A DNA stretch of 64,000 bases from Epiperipatus broadwayi. Lineage: Eukaryota; Onychophora; Udeonychophora; Euonychophora; Peripatidae. Below the pieces are notes generated by a model, which saw only the letters and a list, made by a program, of their open reading frames with translations, was not told the origin of the DNA and made no database searches. The stretch is taken from contig JAQFVV010006238.1 in NCBI GenBank assembly GCA_028023455.1, positions 5,030,572 through 5,094,571 on the forward strand. Reading direction: 5' to 3'. A program made the translations under genes and the position numbers. Positions 34,085 through 46,642 of this stretch are shown here, piece after piece; the stretch's first letter is position 1, and each line of letters opens with the position of its first letter.

Positions 34085-34235
34085 CACTATCTCACTGATG
34101 AAGGCCACAAGCCATAAACTAGTCTGGGGGTATTGGATGAGTAGGCACTAGATAGGGATTTTATGCACAAGCCTTCTGGCATCCATTGATTGCTCTTGTT
34201 AGCACAAGATGGCACTACTATATGGAGAGTGTTGT
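34085..34235 (+). repeat. HHR-2 copy 6
   Basis: Plus-oriented copy from the hammerhead ('ctcactgatgaaggccac') through 'gtaggcactagatagggatt', 'tctggcatccattgattgct' to 'actatatggagagtgttg'. The preceding 'aacatcacatgatcac' also precedes copy 2, so it may be part of the element or a preferred junction. Confidence 0.8.
34091..34129 (+). ncRNA. Degenerate hammerhead ribozyme, HHR-2 copy 6
   Basis: CTGATGA (34095-34101), stem II GGC/GCC with loop CACAA, TAAA where GAAA is required (34115-34118), C-TA-GTC (cleavage triplet 34122-34124), then TGGGG facing CTCA. Loss of the core G predicts inactivity, while stem II is better paired than in other copies. Confidence 0.55.
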
Positions 34236-34239
34236 TTTG

Positions 34240-35235
34240 TTTTGAATTGTTTAAATTCAAAGAAAAGAATGGATCACATATTATTTAAGCTCTCATTGGT
34301 TTTAATTTTTCATTTACTGAAGTTCTTTGAAAAACTGTTGCATTTATATGCTATTATAATAAACACAGCCCTGCACAATATGATTACGTTTTTTTTATTA
34401 AAAACTTATAATACAATATATACATGCAATATACTGTTTGCCAGATATTATTGGCTAGATGTAACATTCAAATGCCATAAAATTAATCAAGAGACTCCAG
34501 GCATACTTCTAGGTGTGCTTGACACTTCTAGATATATCACTGACAACATGCCCCATGTTCAGGTATGGTGATACTGTTAACTGTTCTGTTGTGGCATGCA
34601 TCATATCAGATTCAATATTTAGAAATTACTGATTTGACTGTGAACGTTCTTCACCAATCAAATAGAGATAATTCCTATTATATTCATTGTTGCCTGACTA
34701 TACTTTCAAATAGATTGCCAATTTGTAAACAGTTTTCCTTTCTTTATGGATGAAATCTAATTCACTAAATATTTTCACCTATTAGCCTTTTTCTATCATT
34801 CAATATATTTCATCTATACACATTTTTATTGGTATTTAGTGATAAATACTTAATTTGATCAAGATAAGACTACAATCTGTGCAAGTCTGTTACTTAAATG
34901 TAAGTTAAGCCATAATATTTTCTCATTCTGGTTGTGTTGCTTCCTTGTGAAGTGGCGTCTTTATCAGCAGGTTTGAAGTACTTATTTGTAGATCTGATGT
35001 CTTCAACCATAGGTCTGGTGTCTCTTCAGTAAGTCTGGTGGCTGAATGTTGTAAACTCCTCACTGTTGGACAGTGATCCATAATTCAGCCTTGGATTGCC
35101 TTTGTGTCCACAGTGTTGCAGTTCATCTAAGACTTAAACAACAACTGTCTACAACATTGTTTTAATGATAACTGCTAGAATCTATTTGATTATTCCACCA
35201 TACATATAGCATAAGACTTGGGTGTCTATCTGCAT
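34240..35235. other. No gene recognised
   Basis: Two plus-strand frames at 34209-34571 and 34565-34753 have ordinary composition but no recognisable domain. 34930-35110 is less AT-rich with repeated 'tctggtgtct'-type words. I cannot assign either. Confidence 0.35.
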
Positions 35236-35782
35236 TTCACAGTACTTCTAATTTAGTTAAAATCTTCCTTCACTTGAAAGTGATCTGAAGTTGTAAATAC
35301 CTAAATAAAAATCATTATCAAATGGAAGCCTGGTCTGTAATCAGAAGATTTTTAGCCCCCTCTATCTTTAACCACCAGCTTCTGTCTTGGCTTGTAATTT
35401 TACAACCTTCTGAGAATAAGGGGCATGATTTATTTTTGTCTGTCATGATTGTAAATATCTTTTTGGAAAAAAAATCATTCACTTACATATTCATTTTGCC
35501 TTCGAAAAACCCCATAGATATTTTCAGTTGAGCTATCCCACAACTAAGAAGAAAAACCATGATATTTCTTGATCTTAAAGTTAGAGGTAAAAAACCTAAT
35601 AAACTTACAGGGCTGGCTAATGCATGTTGGTGAGCAGCTTATCCATGTTTGTATACTATATGAATAATCACATAGTAATAACAACTGCAATAACAAGAGT
35701 GAATGGAATGGACATTAGGAAATCGCCCTTTTTTGTTCCTTTAAGACTTTCAAGAGTAATTAAAGGGTCTTCTTTCATTAAT
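35236..35782 (-). mobile_element. RTE 5'-leader and start of ORF, minus strand
   Basis: Reverse complement of the RTE leader: matches the element at about 1437-1925 over its length, including the words 'ttattactatgtgattattc', 'gctgctcaccaaca', 'cagacaaaaataaa' and 'tttttatttaggtatttaca'. The copy ends soon after the endonuclease start. Frames on the plus strand across it are antisense. Confidence 0.8.
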
Positions 35783-36480
35783 GGGAACCCCCTTTCTCAA
35801 TCCTGGTTTATCTATCTATACATATATTTATTGGACTGTGGTAATGAATGAATGCTGAACCCTATCATATAAGATTACAATCTGGAAAAGTTTATTACTT
35901 GGTGATAAGTTAAGCCATACAAAAAGAGAGTTTTAGTCTGATTTAAAGACAACACAAATTATTCTGGAATTACAATTGAATATTTAGAAGACAATGATTC
36001 ATTTTTAGAAGAACTCTTAATATTAACATATTAGTTTTTTAAAACATAATATTAGTTTGTGAATATAAATATTAAATATGCATAGTTTAATATATATGAT
36101 ATTTAACTTTTTTAAATAATTATTTCATATTTTTTAAAATAAATAAATCTTACTTTCAATTTTTTTTTTTATAATTTTTTAACATAAAGGACCATTACTA
36201 ACATAATCCTCTATGTGCTTTACACAAAGCAAATATAATATTTTATTGTACTTAAAACTTTCAAAATAACTGACCAATGGTCTTCTTTAGAACTCTTTTG
36301 TTACATAAAAAATGTTTAAATTAATTTTTTCATTGCTTTTTGTTAAAACACCATCTGGCGAGTAGATCATAAACTTAAAAAAAGTTAGATCACACACTAT
36401 GACAATACCAAAAAGTAATATAGAGTATAGATTCACTATAAGTTATCAATATATAAAATGATTTCAATTTTTCCAAGTCA
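35783..36480. other. AT-rich DNA, no gene recognised
   Basis: Nothing supportable in this stretch. Confidence 0.5.
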
Positions 36481-36572
36481 AGCATTGGTGGTCGAGAGGT
36501 CAGCGACCGCTGATTTGCAGGCGGTTGTCCCGGGTTGGCGGTTCGCTTCCCGGCTGATGCTATGACACATGA
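36481..36572 (+). repeat. tRNA-derived SINE-like unit, copy 4
   Basis: Starts 'agcattggtggtcgagaggt', includes 'tcccgggttggcggttcgct' around box B and ends 'ccggctgatgctatgacaca'. It is the best preserved of the four. Confidence 0.7.
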
Positions 36573-36574
36573 GA

Positions 36575-39500
36575 AAAAAAATATTAGTTAGCTTCTATAT
36601 TTATATAAATACACATCCATATATATATATACGCACAAAGAAAATAAAGATTTCTGAGGTTTTAACATTTATTTCTTTAAATATATATTTCTTTAAATTT
36701 ATTACTTTTAATAGTTCAATTAAATAATTAAATAAATTTCCAGCTGAATGATAGAGATCCATTATTACTTCTTAATTTCTTTAATTTATTTACCTCAATG
36801 CAAATTTTAAATGTATTTATTTTTATAATAACACCTTTTAAATTTAAACTGTTCAAGATTTATTAGACTTTTTAATTACTCCCTCGTATTCTTTTGTAAT
36901 ATTTCAATTTTCAAGGTAAATGTGTAATTTTGTTTCTAAATTATTCTAATTTTGTTGTTCCGCTATGATAATTAATTTCAAATTTATTTCTTTTGTTTCT
37001 TAAATAAAAAATTACGTGATCCAATATAAATCCAAGTTATAACTACTGACATCTATATTCAAGACTGTAAAACATGTTGCTTATTTCAATTCTCTCCGAC
37101 TGTACAATAACGTGTTGATAGCATTTCTATTAACCATTTCTGTGCTAAGGATTTCTAATTCGCATGAAAAATGTTTTTATCTATAATGGCAATCTTTTCG
37201 TTTCCCTCTGTATTCTGCCAATTCGCTTTTCGTTTTTTTAAACATTTTTTTTCATGAATAACTTTACATTAGATTTGGCAAGTGAGTAGAGTTCTTGACA
37301 TTAAAATTGCCTCCATATTTGTTTCATTTCAAGTTTTTGTTTTTGTTGATAAGATTACTCTGTCTTTTTCATCGTTTCCATTATTGATTTTTTCTTTCTC
37401 TTCTCTTTTTTAGCTGATTTGATCTATCTACAATCGTGAGCAGACAAATAAAGAGAAAAGAAACTGTCTCCAGAAAATATCTTGAAATGGTTTTAAATAT
37501 ATATACATTTTAGAATTAATTACTAAGTTTATTAATTAATGTTATACGTATTTATTCTTTGTAATAGGAATTATTTAATGCTTCAATCAATACTGATAAG
37601 ACAAAATGCGTTCAGATAATGAAAATGCTAAATACTTCCTGTTTATTCCTCTGCTAATAATTGATGACATTCTTAAAAGTAATTCATTTCCATCTTTTTA
37701 AAAACTAAATGACGATATATTTTGTTAAAAATACTTTTTTTTAAAAAAAAAAATAATAAATAGAATAAATCAACTGTCGTCTGATAAATCAGGAAATAAA
37801 TGAATTACTAAAATATTTATAAAATTATTAAGAATTAATGAAGTTATAAAAAGCAAAAGTTTCTCTAATTAATCGAATTAAGCATTTGTCAAAACTTTTG
37901 ATATATATGTGGGCGAATATATGTATAACCCAAAATTATTATAAATAACATAATCGAAATGTTGGAAAGTTCGGAAGATCACGTGACTTTCAGATATCTG
38001 AAATGAAAGACAGCTTGTTGATAAAAGCGCAAGTGCATCGCTAATATTACTATTACATAAAAAAACATAGCGCTATATATAAAAAAAATAATATCTCATT
38101 ATATATGAACTTTAATTAACTCATAGATATTATAAAAAGAAAAGCTCTCTAATCTATTTGAATCTATTGTAAGCTCGAGTAATCAAAGATTACCACCTTA
38201 GTATTACACATTCTAATCCCCATATCTAGATTTGTTTCCCCATTTTTGACTTTATTAAAGAACACTTGAAATACACAGGAATTAGCTCGTGTTTAAGATC
38301 TTTAAGTTTTTTTTCAAAAAATATCAAGCTAGGCAATAAAATGGGTGTTAAACATGGCTGGTAGATTCATCAATGAATTGATTCCAGTTTTGAATCCCAT
38401 AGACAAAAGCCAAAAACTACTCTGGGATTGATGATTTAAATGAACAAGTAGTTGGTTATCATTGACTATTCTTGTTTACATTATATAATATAAGATAAAG
38501 TATCAGGTAGTCCATTGGTTTTTTGTAGATATGTAGTTATCAGATAGTAAGAATTTATGCATCCGAGAAATAGGTTAAGATTATTGTTGCAGCTAAAAAT
38601 ATATTGGGATACATTACACTAAGAAAAGAAACATTTAATAGATATTACAGATCTTAAACTGTAACTATATGCCAACTGAAGGTTACAAATGAACATAATA
38701 AAATATGCAATTGTTATTATTAGATACTACCAAGTTTAATATCACTTCATAGCAGTCATATAAATAGTATTGTTTTACAATGTTCAGTTATTGGCTTAAT
38801 GGTGCAATTGTTATTATGATTGATGAAATTAAACTATATCACTGTTATAAACCCTCTTTGCCTTTTATCACTAATATCAGCCTTTTTAAATTAGATCATA
38901 TGATATAACTAAAACACACAATTTCAAGTTGGTCATTAGTGCTTCAAGAAGAATTCAGGTCTCATCACTGTGTTGATATCCATGCAATTCTAAAATCTTT
39001 TGACAAGGTCCACAGTTAACAAAGGATTTAATATTTTATTATTCTCTTTTAATATCCAGATTTCATATCCACAAAGTTATAAGAAATCTCACACCTTGAA
39101 TAATTTTGATTTTCATTTCTAAAAAAATAATCCCTACATCTAAAAATATGTTTCAGATGATAAAAAGTCCTTTTTAAATGTTGTTCTTAGTAAATATAAA
39201 TAATTTAATGAATCATTATTTAAGACATCACGATATTTTAGCAGCTTTAATCTAGAGGACATTAATATTTGAATTCTTTATTTTATCCATACACTAAACT
39301 TGGTGAGTATTCCGTTTTCAGTTGTGATAATTTTTCTTACTAGTTGGTACTTTTATTGTCAACCACTTCTATATATTTGTTATCACTTTTGTACAACAGT
39401 TGCTGACTTTGTCATTATAGCTACTGTCTTTTTCATATTTAATCATACTTTCATTTTTAAACATTATTTAATTTAGAAATTCTTATGGCAGTAATACAAT

Positions 39501-41210
39501 TTTCTCTTCTTCTTCCTCTTCTAATGTTTGATTGTTTGGCTAAAATCTCATAATTAGTTTTTAGCATACCCCTATAGAACAGATTTTTTTCAAATTTTGT
39601 ATACATATTAGATATTGATGATAAATCAATATGATATTGCATTATTTCAAGACTATGCCATCAGTTATCTAGTATAACAGTGTTGGTGAGTTAATTTTCA
39701 AACCACATTGATATAAGTTCAGTAAGTCTTCAATGACGTGCAGTAGACAGTAGTATGTATTTTAAAAATATGTTTTTCATAAGTTTTTATGAATAATTAA
39801 CTAAAAAAACATTTACAATTAATTAAAATAGAAAGAATAAGAAATAAAGGATGAAATCTTAATTTGTCTTGATAAAGACTTGCTTTTATTAAAATACAAA
39901 ATCTTGTAAATGATTTTTAACATTCCCAAATTTTATTTAAAATATTATTATTTTGATTGTCAATTTTTTAAATTTGAATACAAAAAGTCCATTTCAAAAT
40001 GTCCAAATATTAAAATTAAAAAAGATTTTATAAAAAATAGTTTTAATACAAACTTAATTTTAAACTTTGCATGTTTGGTTAATATTCTGTAATTCAATAC
40101 TAGCACTATGAATGCATAAACACAAAGCTAATATTTAATATTTTATTAAACCATGGGCTGAATGCTTTTGAGAGACATGGCTCTCATAATCATAGTTCTT
40201 TATGAAGTAACTGTTTGTCTAATGTTATGCAAATATATGAAAAGTTCAAATATTTAATTTGATCACTAAAGCACTAAGACCCAAAAAATTCATTGTTATA
40301 TTTAACTTGAAATAGAACCAATGGGCATCCATAAAATAATTAATTTGATCACTATTTTGAATTAATTAATTTATGAATGCCACATAATTTTATTTTAAAT
40401 TCCATGTACCAACCCAAATTGTGATTGAAGAAAAATATTTTTTAGTTTTTGTACATTACTGATCAAATTAATTAAAAATATTATTTAATAAAAAATTATA
40501 TATATTGAGATGCTTTCAACCTCTCAAATTTATATGTACAAATGGGTTGATTCATTTAAAATTTAATTTTAAATTTGTAATTTTTTTATTAAACTTGTTA
40601 TAGTGAATGAGATATGATATATATATCACATACACATATATATTTGAAACATTTATTTTATTAGATGATCTAATCCAATATAAATTTCTCAATGAATTTT
40701 GTAAATATTTCTCTTATCTTTTGTATAAGATTATTCTATATCAATTAAATATTGTAAAACAATGTTTAATGTACAAAGTCTTGTTTTAATCAGTTATGTA
40801 TCTCATGACATACAACAACATAGTAGTGTGTGTGCACTTATATAAAGTTGAAAAGAAACGTAGAAATGAACATAAATTGTTTTTCTTTGGATATTTATTT
40901 AAAAATATACACTGTAATAATAGTTAAGGGTTCAACAATAATTTTTGAATATAAAATCAATATAAATTAGTTTAAATCATTTAAAAAGATCTATTAATTG
41001 AGATTTTGATAGTTAAAACAAGCCTATTTTTATGCTATATTAAATAATACTTGTTTCTATTTATAATTAGATTAAAGAGTTTTTTTTTTTATTAAAGCAA
41101 ATGCCTATAGAGAAAATTTTTGTTTTAATTAAGGTGAATTGGAAAGAGTCCTTAATTCTTTTTTGATAAAAAAAAAATTAATTTTAATTATTGTGTTTTT
41201 CAAATTCCAC
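36575..41210. other. AT-rich DNA with one decayed HHR-2-like fragment
   Basis: About 4.6 kb without a gene that I can support. At 38390-38475 the order 'aaagccaaaaactactctgg', 'aatgaacaagtagttgg', 'atcattgactattcttgttt' parallels the HHR-2 consensus downstream of its CTGATGA and is probably an old copy. Confidence 0.4.
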
Positions 41211-41216
41211 CCCGGC

Positions 41217-41225
41217 TATAAAAGG
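41217..41225 (+). promoter_or_regulatory. Candidate TATA box
   Basis: 'GGCTATAAAAGG' (core 41217-41225) is a textbook RNA polymerase II TATA element, preceded by a small C-rich patch that is unusual here. It lies about 70 bp before an open Cys-rich frame. Confidence 0.3.
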
Positions 41226-41285
41226 TTAGAAAAAACTATTAGGTTACAGTTTACAGTAGTAGAGTTACTATGAAGATACAACTAA

Positions 41286-41492
41286 AGGTGCAGAGGACAT
41301 GCCAGCTACCACTGCTATTGCAATGATGGAGAAGGCCAGGACCAGATTTTCTGTGGTTCTTTAGCCTGTATATATTTTGTATTAGATGGTGTGCCTAAAG
41401 TCTATAAAATTATAGATAGAATAAGGCTGACTGCATGCCAAAATTTACTGGATTATACCTTTTTTGAAGATGACTCCAGTTTACTGTTTTAA
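41286..41492 (+). CDS. Possible small Cys-rich exon, unknown function
   Basis: An open frame of 68 codons without an ATG at its start, from after TAA at 41283 to TAA at 41490-41492. It includes 'HCYCND', 'IFCGSLAC' and 'LTACQNLL', so six or more cysteines in about 50 residues, an unusual composition for random AT-rich DNA. ATGs at 41270 and 41299 are in other frames. It could be an exon joined to an upstream start, a relic, or chance. I recognise no family. Confidence 0.2.
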   Translation, partial: RCRGHASYHCYCNDGEGQDQIFCGSLACIYFVLDGVPKVYKIIDRIRLTACQNLLDYTFFEDDSSLLF

Positions 41493-41494
41493 AA

Positions 41495-44450
41495 ATGACC
41501 AGCTTACCAAGATATTCTATCAGTTTGCTGAAGAATTAGTTCATAACATATACTGTTTTATCTATATACAGAGAAGCACAAATAAAGGTACTGCATCATT
41601 TATACATATATAAAGTACAGCTGTTGAGTAGAATGTGTTATATATTGAGAACAATGTTATTTTAAATAATTTCTTGAAAATGATAGTTAAAATCTTTACA
41701 TTGCAAGTTTTTAAAAGTAAATAACTTTTGTCAATTAAAAATAAAGCAATAAATAAAAAAAAAAGCAATAAATAAATAAATAAATGGCATTTGTCCCTAG
41801 GAGATTATTTGTTCTTGTTATTGTTCATAAAAAAAGAAAGAGAAAAACTCTGAGGATCTTTATTTTTAAATATTAAAAATGAGACCACAAAAACCTGAAT
41901 TTTAAATGAACTTTTCAAATAATAATAGTTTTTTTAAGAAAAAACTTTTACTTACCATAAAAAATAAGCTAATTAACACTTTGCATGCCCGATTTGTTTA
42001 AAAATGAAGTGGCTTGATGTCACTCTAAATTGATCACTTTTTGTACTATGATTATGATTTTGGGCTCTTTTTAAAGATTAAAAAAAGTTCTGTAAGATGC
42101 TGCCCTCTCTTGAATTATTTTACAAGTAAAAAATCAAAAAATGGCCTTATACGTCTAACAAAGAAAAAAAATAATGTCCCTTCTTAAATCTTATTGGGTA
42201 TTAAATTTTGACAACAAAGAAAATGGCTTACAAAAAGTAAAGAGTTACGATCTGTTTTTGTTTCATTTCGAAAATGATAAACGAATGTTTTAGACCATTT
42301 TAACAGTATTTTTTGACAAATTATAAATTATTTTGATAAAATATGCTAAAAAAAAATTATTTTGGAAAAATAGTTAAGACTTTTAACAAAAATTATTTGC
42401 TTTTTCTGCAACTAAAATTGGCAAAGAAAAACACGTCGTTAGCAAAACGTTTTGATTGGTAAGATTACATTTTACACTTTCCACTAGCAAAAATTTATAT
42501 AATTATATAATAATTTATTTTTGAAAAAACTTTTGTTTATTTTCATAACCTGACAAATTATTTATATATTTTTTACAAACAAAACTAAAGTGAATATAAT
42601 ATTAAAAGATGAATATATTTTGATGTTTGAGTTTGTGAATTGCCACTTGACTTTGTCAATTGACCAATTAAAAGTTTTGACTTTTACCTCATTCGTCCAA
42701 TAAAATAATCAGTGCTCTAAAGGTTAATAGCTTTAAATTGTCTATTTTTTATATACACACATAATGTCTTCTGAAAATATAATATTTTTAATAAATTTAT
42801 TTTTGACAAAATATCATAGGATATAAACATCAGTGTGTGGACACATTTGAGTGTAGACCACATATATGTTAAATTAATCATGAATTATTAAAAATGAATA
42901 GAATGTCTTATAAAGCATACTTGTGCTTATTTATATAGATATATGTCATGTAAACATTGAGAAATCTTGAAATTGTTTAATTATTATGCATTATAAAAAT
43001 GAATTTTATTTATAGACTTATGACAATTCAAATATGTTCATTTTGTATTATACAGGGACATCTATGTATGGATATACAGGTGTGTTTTATGCAAAAGCTA
43101 TTGAGATGTATGTAAATTACAATGTAATAGTGGATATTTTTTTGTATTTTAATCAAAATCAGAAGACTTAATTTATATTTATAGCCATATTCTACCAACC
43201 TTAATTTCACTTTAATTTAATTGTTATGAATAAATTGATATTTCATTGTTAAAAGTTATTTCAGTGAATTTATTCAATCCTAAAATAGTTTTAGAATATT
43301 ATATATTTGTATTATATCTCCTGCTCACAATAACAGATATGGAGCTTTTTCTCACTGAGCTGGATTCATGCATAACAGTCTGTTATATAAAAAGGATTTA
43401 TATTTAGTGCTTTTGGACATCCAGATGACCCTGGATTGGCAGGAAGGTATATCCTTTAAAGTCCATGCACTACATTAAATTTTATTTCATTATTAATTAG
43501 AAATTAAATTAATAGTTGGCTAGTACATCAATGGTAATAAGTGGCTAGAGGGCACTGATGATGATCAGCATATTTGGCATTATATCTTTTTGTTATGTTC
43601 TAATGGATTAGCACTTGGATTTGTGCATCCAAATTATTGTTTATCTTGCTGTCCTAAATTTGGCAGTGGCTAAATAATTAGTCTGGTCAATAGTAAACCA
43701 CTTTCAAATCCAATCACAAGTTTCACTGCTGACTTTATTTTTTGATCATTCTTGATGATGAATGTTTACTATTATCCATCTGTAATGCTGGAAAACTTAT
43801 ATTTTTATTGTTTTTGTTGATCTCTCATGCATTATCATTCATTATATTTATATTCCTTATATTATTTGTATATTTTAATTAGATTCATTAACTGAGGGTG
43901 ATGATGATGATTTTTCATTAAAAACTAGCTTACCTGAAATATTTTAATGTGAATCAAAAACATTCTAAGAATTTTGTGTGGGAGAACAATGGACAATAAG
44001 CATTATAAAAATTCCCCCAAAATTATTGTCATTATCACTCTTCTATTCAAGATTCCATCCAAGAATTTGGGACTTTTCATTCTGCTCTACAAGCTATATC
44101 CATCACCAGTTAACTCTTATAAATTAAGCATCTTCACCAATACTTCATGAAGTAATAAAATTGAATATATAAATCATTCCTAGTGGAATTCTCTAAAATA
44201 TGAATGGCTAGGCATTTTTCTGTGATGAACTTCACCCGTAGTTTGACTCCATTCTCCTGCATGTCTTAAATTTATAGAAAGCTGACCTTCTTAAAATTTC
44301 AACCTCTACAGAAGCCTCTCTCAATTAACCCACAACCAGAAACAAAATCACAAAAATGGACAAGAGTAGCTATTCCTTCAAACAATCTACTGAAAATAAA
44401 ACACTTATAGAACTAATGGTAATATGAACTTTATTATACATTCCATAAAC
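41495..44450. other. AT-rich DNA, no gene recognised
   Basis: Simple A-rich runs near 41755-41785; nothing else is identifiable. Confidence 0.5.
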
Positions 44451-44451
44451 T

Positions 44452-44463
44452 ATGTGTGATTAT
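44452..44463. other. Target-site duplication, left copy
   Basis: ATGTGTGATTAT, identical to 49880-49891. The outside neighbours differ (T before this copy, C before the right copy), so the duplication is exactly 12 bp. Confidence 0.85.
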
Positions 44464-44773
44464 TGTTTTTCTGAAGGTTTGTGATGATGGTGTTCTAGCT
44501 GTATTTTTATATTGGACTATTTCCATCATCTAATATGTGTGTTGAATGTCTTTAGAAAAGTTTAATTTTTAGTTAAATATTCCAAATGCATTCAACTGTT
44601 AGTAATATCACAGCAAACAGGTTAGTATATGCACCAACTGTTAGTAATATCACAGCAAACAAATGTTAATAATATCACAGCAAACAGGTTAGTATATGCA
44701 CTAACTGTTAGTAATATCACAGCAAACAGGTTAGTATATGCACAACGTTTTGAGAGGTATTTTTCTCCCCTCT

Positions 44774-44780
44774 TCTTCAG
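44774..44780 (-). ncRNA. Hammerhead-like core motif in minus PLTR
   Basis: Minus-strand CTGAAGA; same element as described for 46754-46787. Confidence 0.35.
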
Positions 44781-44808
44781 GTGTTGCTGGCCTGACCAGT
44801 GACAGTAC

Positions 44809-44894
44809 TAGCATGGGATTCGAACCTGGGTCCTTAGATTCTTGATTATTGAAATTTAAGGTAATGCTCTAACCAACTGAGCCATCCTGCCAAA
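44809..44894 (-). promoter_or_regulatory. tRNA-like segment with Pol III boxes, minus PLTR
   Basis: Reverse complement of the segment at 46643-46728. Box A is at 44873-44884 and box B at 44816-44826. Confidence 0.6.
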
Positions 44895-44922
44895 GGCAAC
44901 AGTATGTAGTAATTTCATATAC

Positions 44923-46413
44923 TTATCTATGAGGTTCCTCCTGATTTCTCCACTTTTTCCTCAGAGCAAAGTTGATTAGTGATTTCCATACATTATGTAT
45001 AGTCACACTAGGTTGGCTTATGGGATTTTTTGCCATTGTCATGTGAGCAGCTTCTTTAAATTTTCTTCTTTGTACCTTTTCTTCTTTATCCAATATTTTT
45101 GTATTTTCCCAATTGAACGTATGTTCATTGGTCCATACATGGTCTGCTACCTTAGACACATCTGTTTTCTCTCTTCTAATCATCAGTTTATGTTCTTGCA
45201 AGCGCTTTTGAATGGGACGGCTGGTCTCACCAATATATGTTCTTCCACATTCACATGGTATTTCATAGATGCAGTTTTTTCTTTGCAGCATTTCAAGTTT
45301 AGGCTTTGTAGATGTTAGAATTCCTCGTAGTGTGGTATGGCTCTGGAAAGCTGTTCTGATGTTATACTGATTGCAGATTTTCCTTAATTTGTCTGCTATT
45401 TTTGGAATGTATGGATACACTACAGTACCAATAATTGTCTTTTCTCTTGATGGTTCTTTTTGTTGTCTGTTTAATGTTTTCTTAATAACAGCTGATGGAT
45501 AACCATTTTTCTTAAGAGTTTGTTCTATATAGATCTTTTCTTTTTCCAAATCACCAGTTTCTGAACAAACTTCTTTTGCTCTGTTCCACAGTGATAGTAT
45601 AACTCCATGTTTTGTGTTTCTGGTGTGATTAGATGTATAGGCTAGGTATTTTCCTGTATGTGTAGGTTTTCGGTAAACGGTAGTTTTGATTTTGCCATGA
45701 GGGAGTCTTGTTACAAGAACATCTAAGAATGCCAATTTTTGTTCTTGTTCTGGTTCTATTGTAAATTTAATTGAAGGGGATATGTTGTTGATGTGTGTCC
45801 AGAAAGTTTGTAGCAATGCTTCACCATGTGGCCATACAACAAATGTATCATCCACATAGCGAAGCCAAACTTTAGGTGGATAAGGAGTAGTTTTTATGGC
45901 TGTGGTTTCAAGTTCTTCCATATAAATATTGCTAATCAGGGGAGACAATGGTGAGCCCATAGCCATTCCTTGATTTTGTTGGAAGAACTCTGTGTTATAT
46001 TGAAAGTAGGTTGTTTTTATACAGAAAGTTAATAGTTCCATTATGCTATCAATAGGAAGAGCTGTTCTGGTTTGTAAACTATTATCATCATTTAACCTTT
46101 TTCTTACAATAGACAATGCTTCTTCACATGGTACATTTGTGAATAAACTTTCCACATCAAAGCTTACCAGTAAGTCAGTTCTTTCAATTTTCATGTTCTT
46201 GATTAATTCTACAAAGTGTCTAGAATCCCTAACGAATGATTGGGTCTTGCATGCCAAAGGACTTAGAACTTTGAGAAGAAATCTTGCCAAATTCTGGCAA
46301 GGTGAATCTCTAGAACTAACAATAGGTTGTAATGGAACATGATCCTTATGGATTTTAGGTAGACCATAAAGATGAGGAATTTTGCTGAAATATGATGTTA
46401 TTTTACTCTTTTC
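44923..46413 (-). pseudogene. PLE-1 reverse transcriptase-GIY-YIG protein, 5'-truncated inverted copy
   Basis: 497 uninterrupted codons on the minus strand. Coding starts at the inversion junction in the RT region ('KSKITSYFSK', 'LYGLPKIHK') and includes SFDVESLFTNVP, GMAMGSPLSPLIS, the catalytic YVDD, 'LAFLDVLV', then the GIY-YIG nuclease ('CIYEIPCECG', 'YIGETSR', 'KRLQEHK'). The N-terminal part is missing. The open frame continues beyond 46413 into the opposite-strand copy, but those 42 codons are an artefact of the inversion. Unlike the plus copy, this one has no frameshift before GMAMGSP: it keeps four A's where the plus copy has three. Confidence 0.85.
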
Positions 46414-46642
46414 TGCATCAATTGGGAAAATACAAAAATATTGGATAAAGAAGAAAAGGTACAAAGAAGAAAATTTAAAGAAGCTGCTCACATGACAATG
46501 GCAAAAAATCCCATAAGCCAATCTAGTGTGACTATACATAATGTATGGAAATCACTAATCAACTTTGCTCTGAGGAAAAAGTGGAGAAATCAGGAGGAAC
46601 CTCATAGATAAGTATATGAAATTACTACATACTGTTGCCTTT

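Larger units (their letters stand above)
44501..45116 (-). repeat. PLE-1 terminal repeat (PLTR), minus copy
   Basis: 616-bp unit carrying the last 65 codons of the ORF, a tRNA-like segment, a hammerhead-like segment, three to four short 'gttagtatatgcac' tandem units and the end. It is followed outward by 37 bp of the region that follows the PLTR in the plus copy (44464-44500), showing that the template was a tandem transcript. Confidence 0.85.

Noticed and set aside
46414-46539. N-terminal extension of the minus-strand PLE-1 frame and the similar 107-codon frames at 44995-45318 and 49062-49385
   Set aside because: They are antisense readings of the GIY-YIG coding region of the PLE copies, not separate genes.
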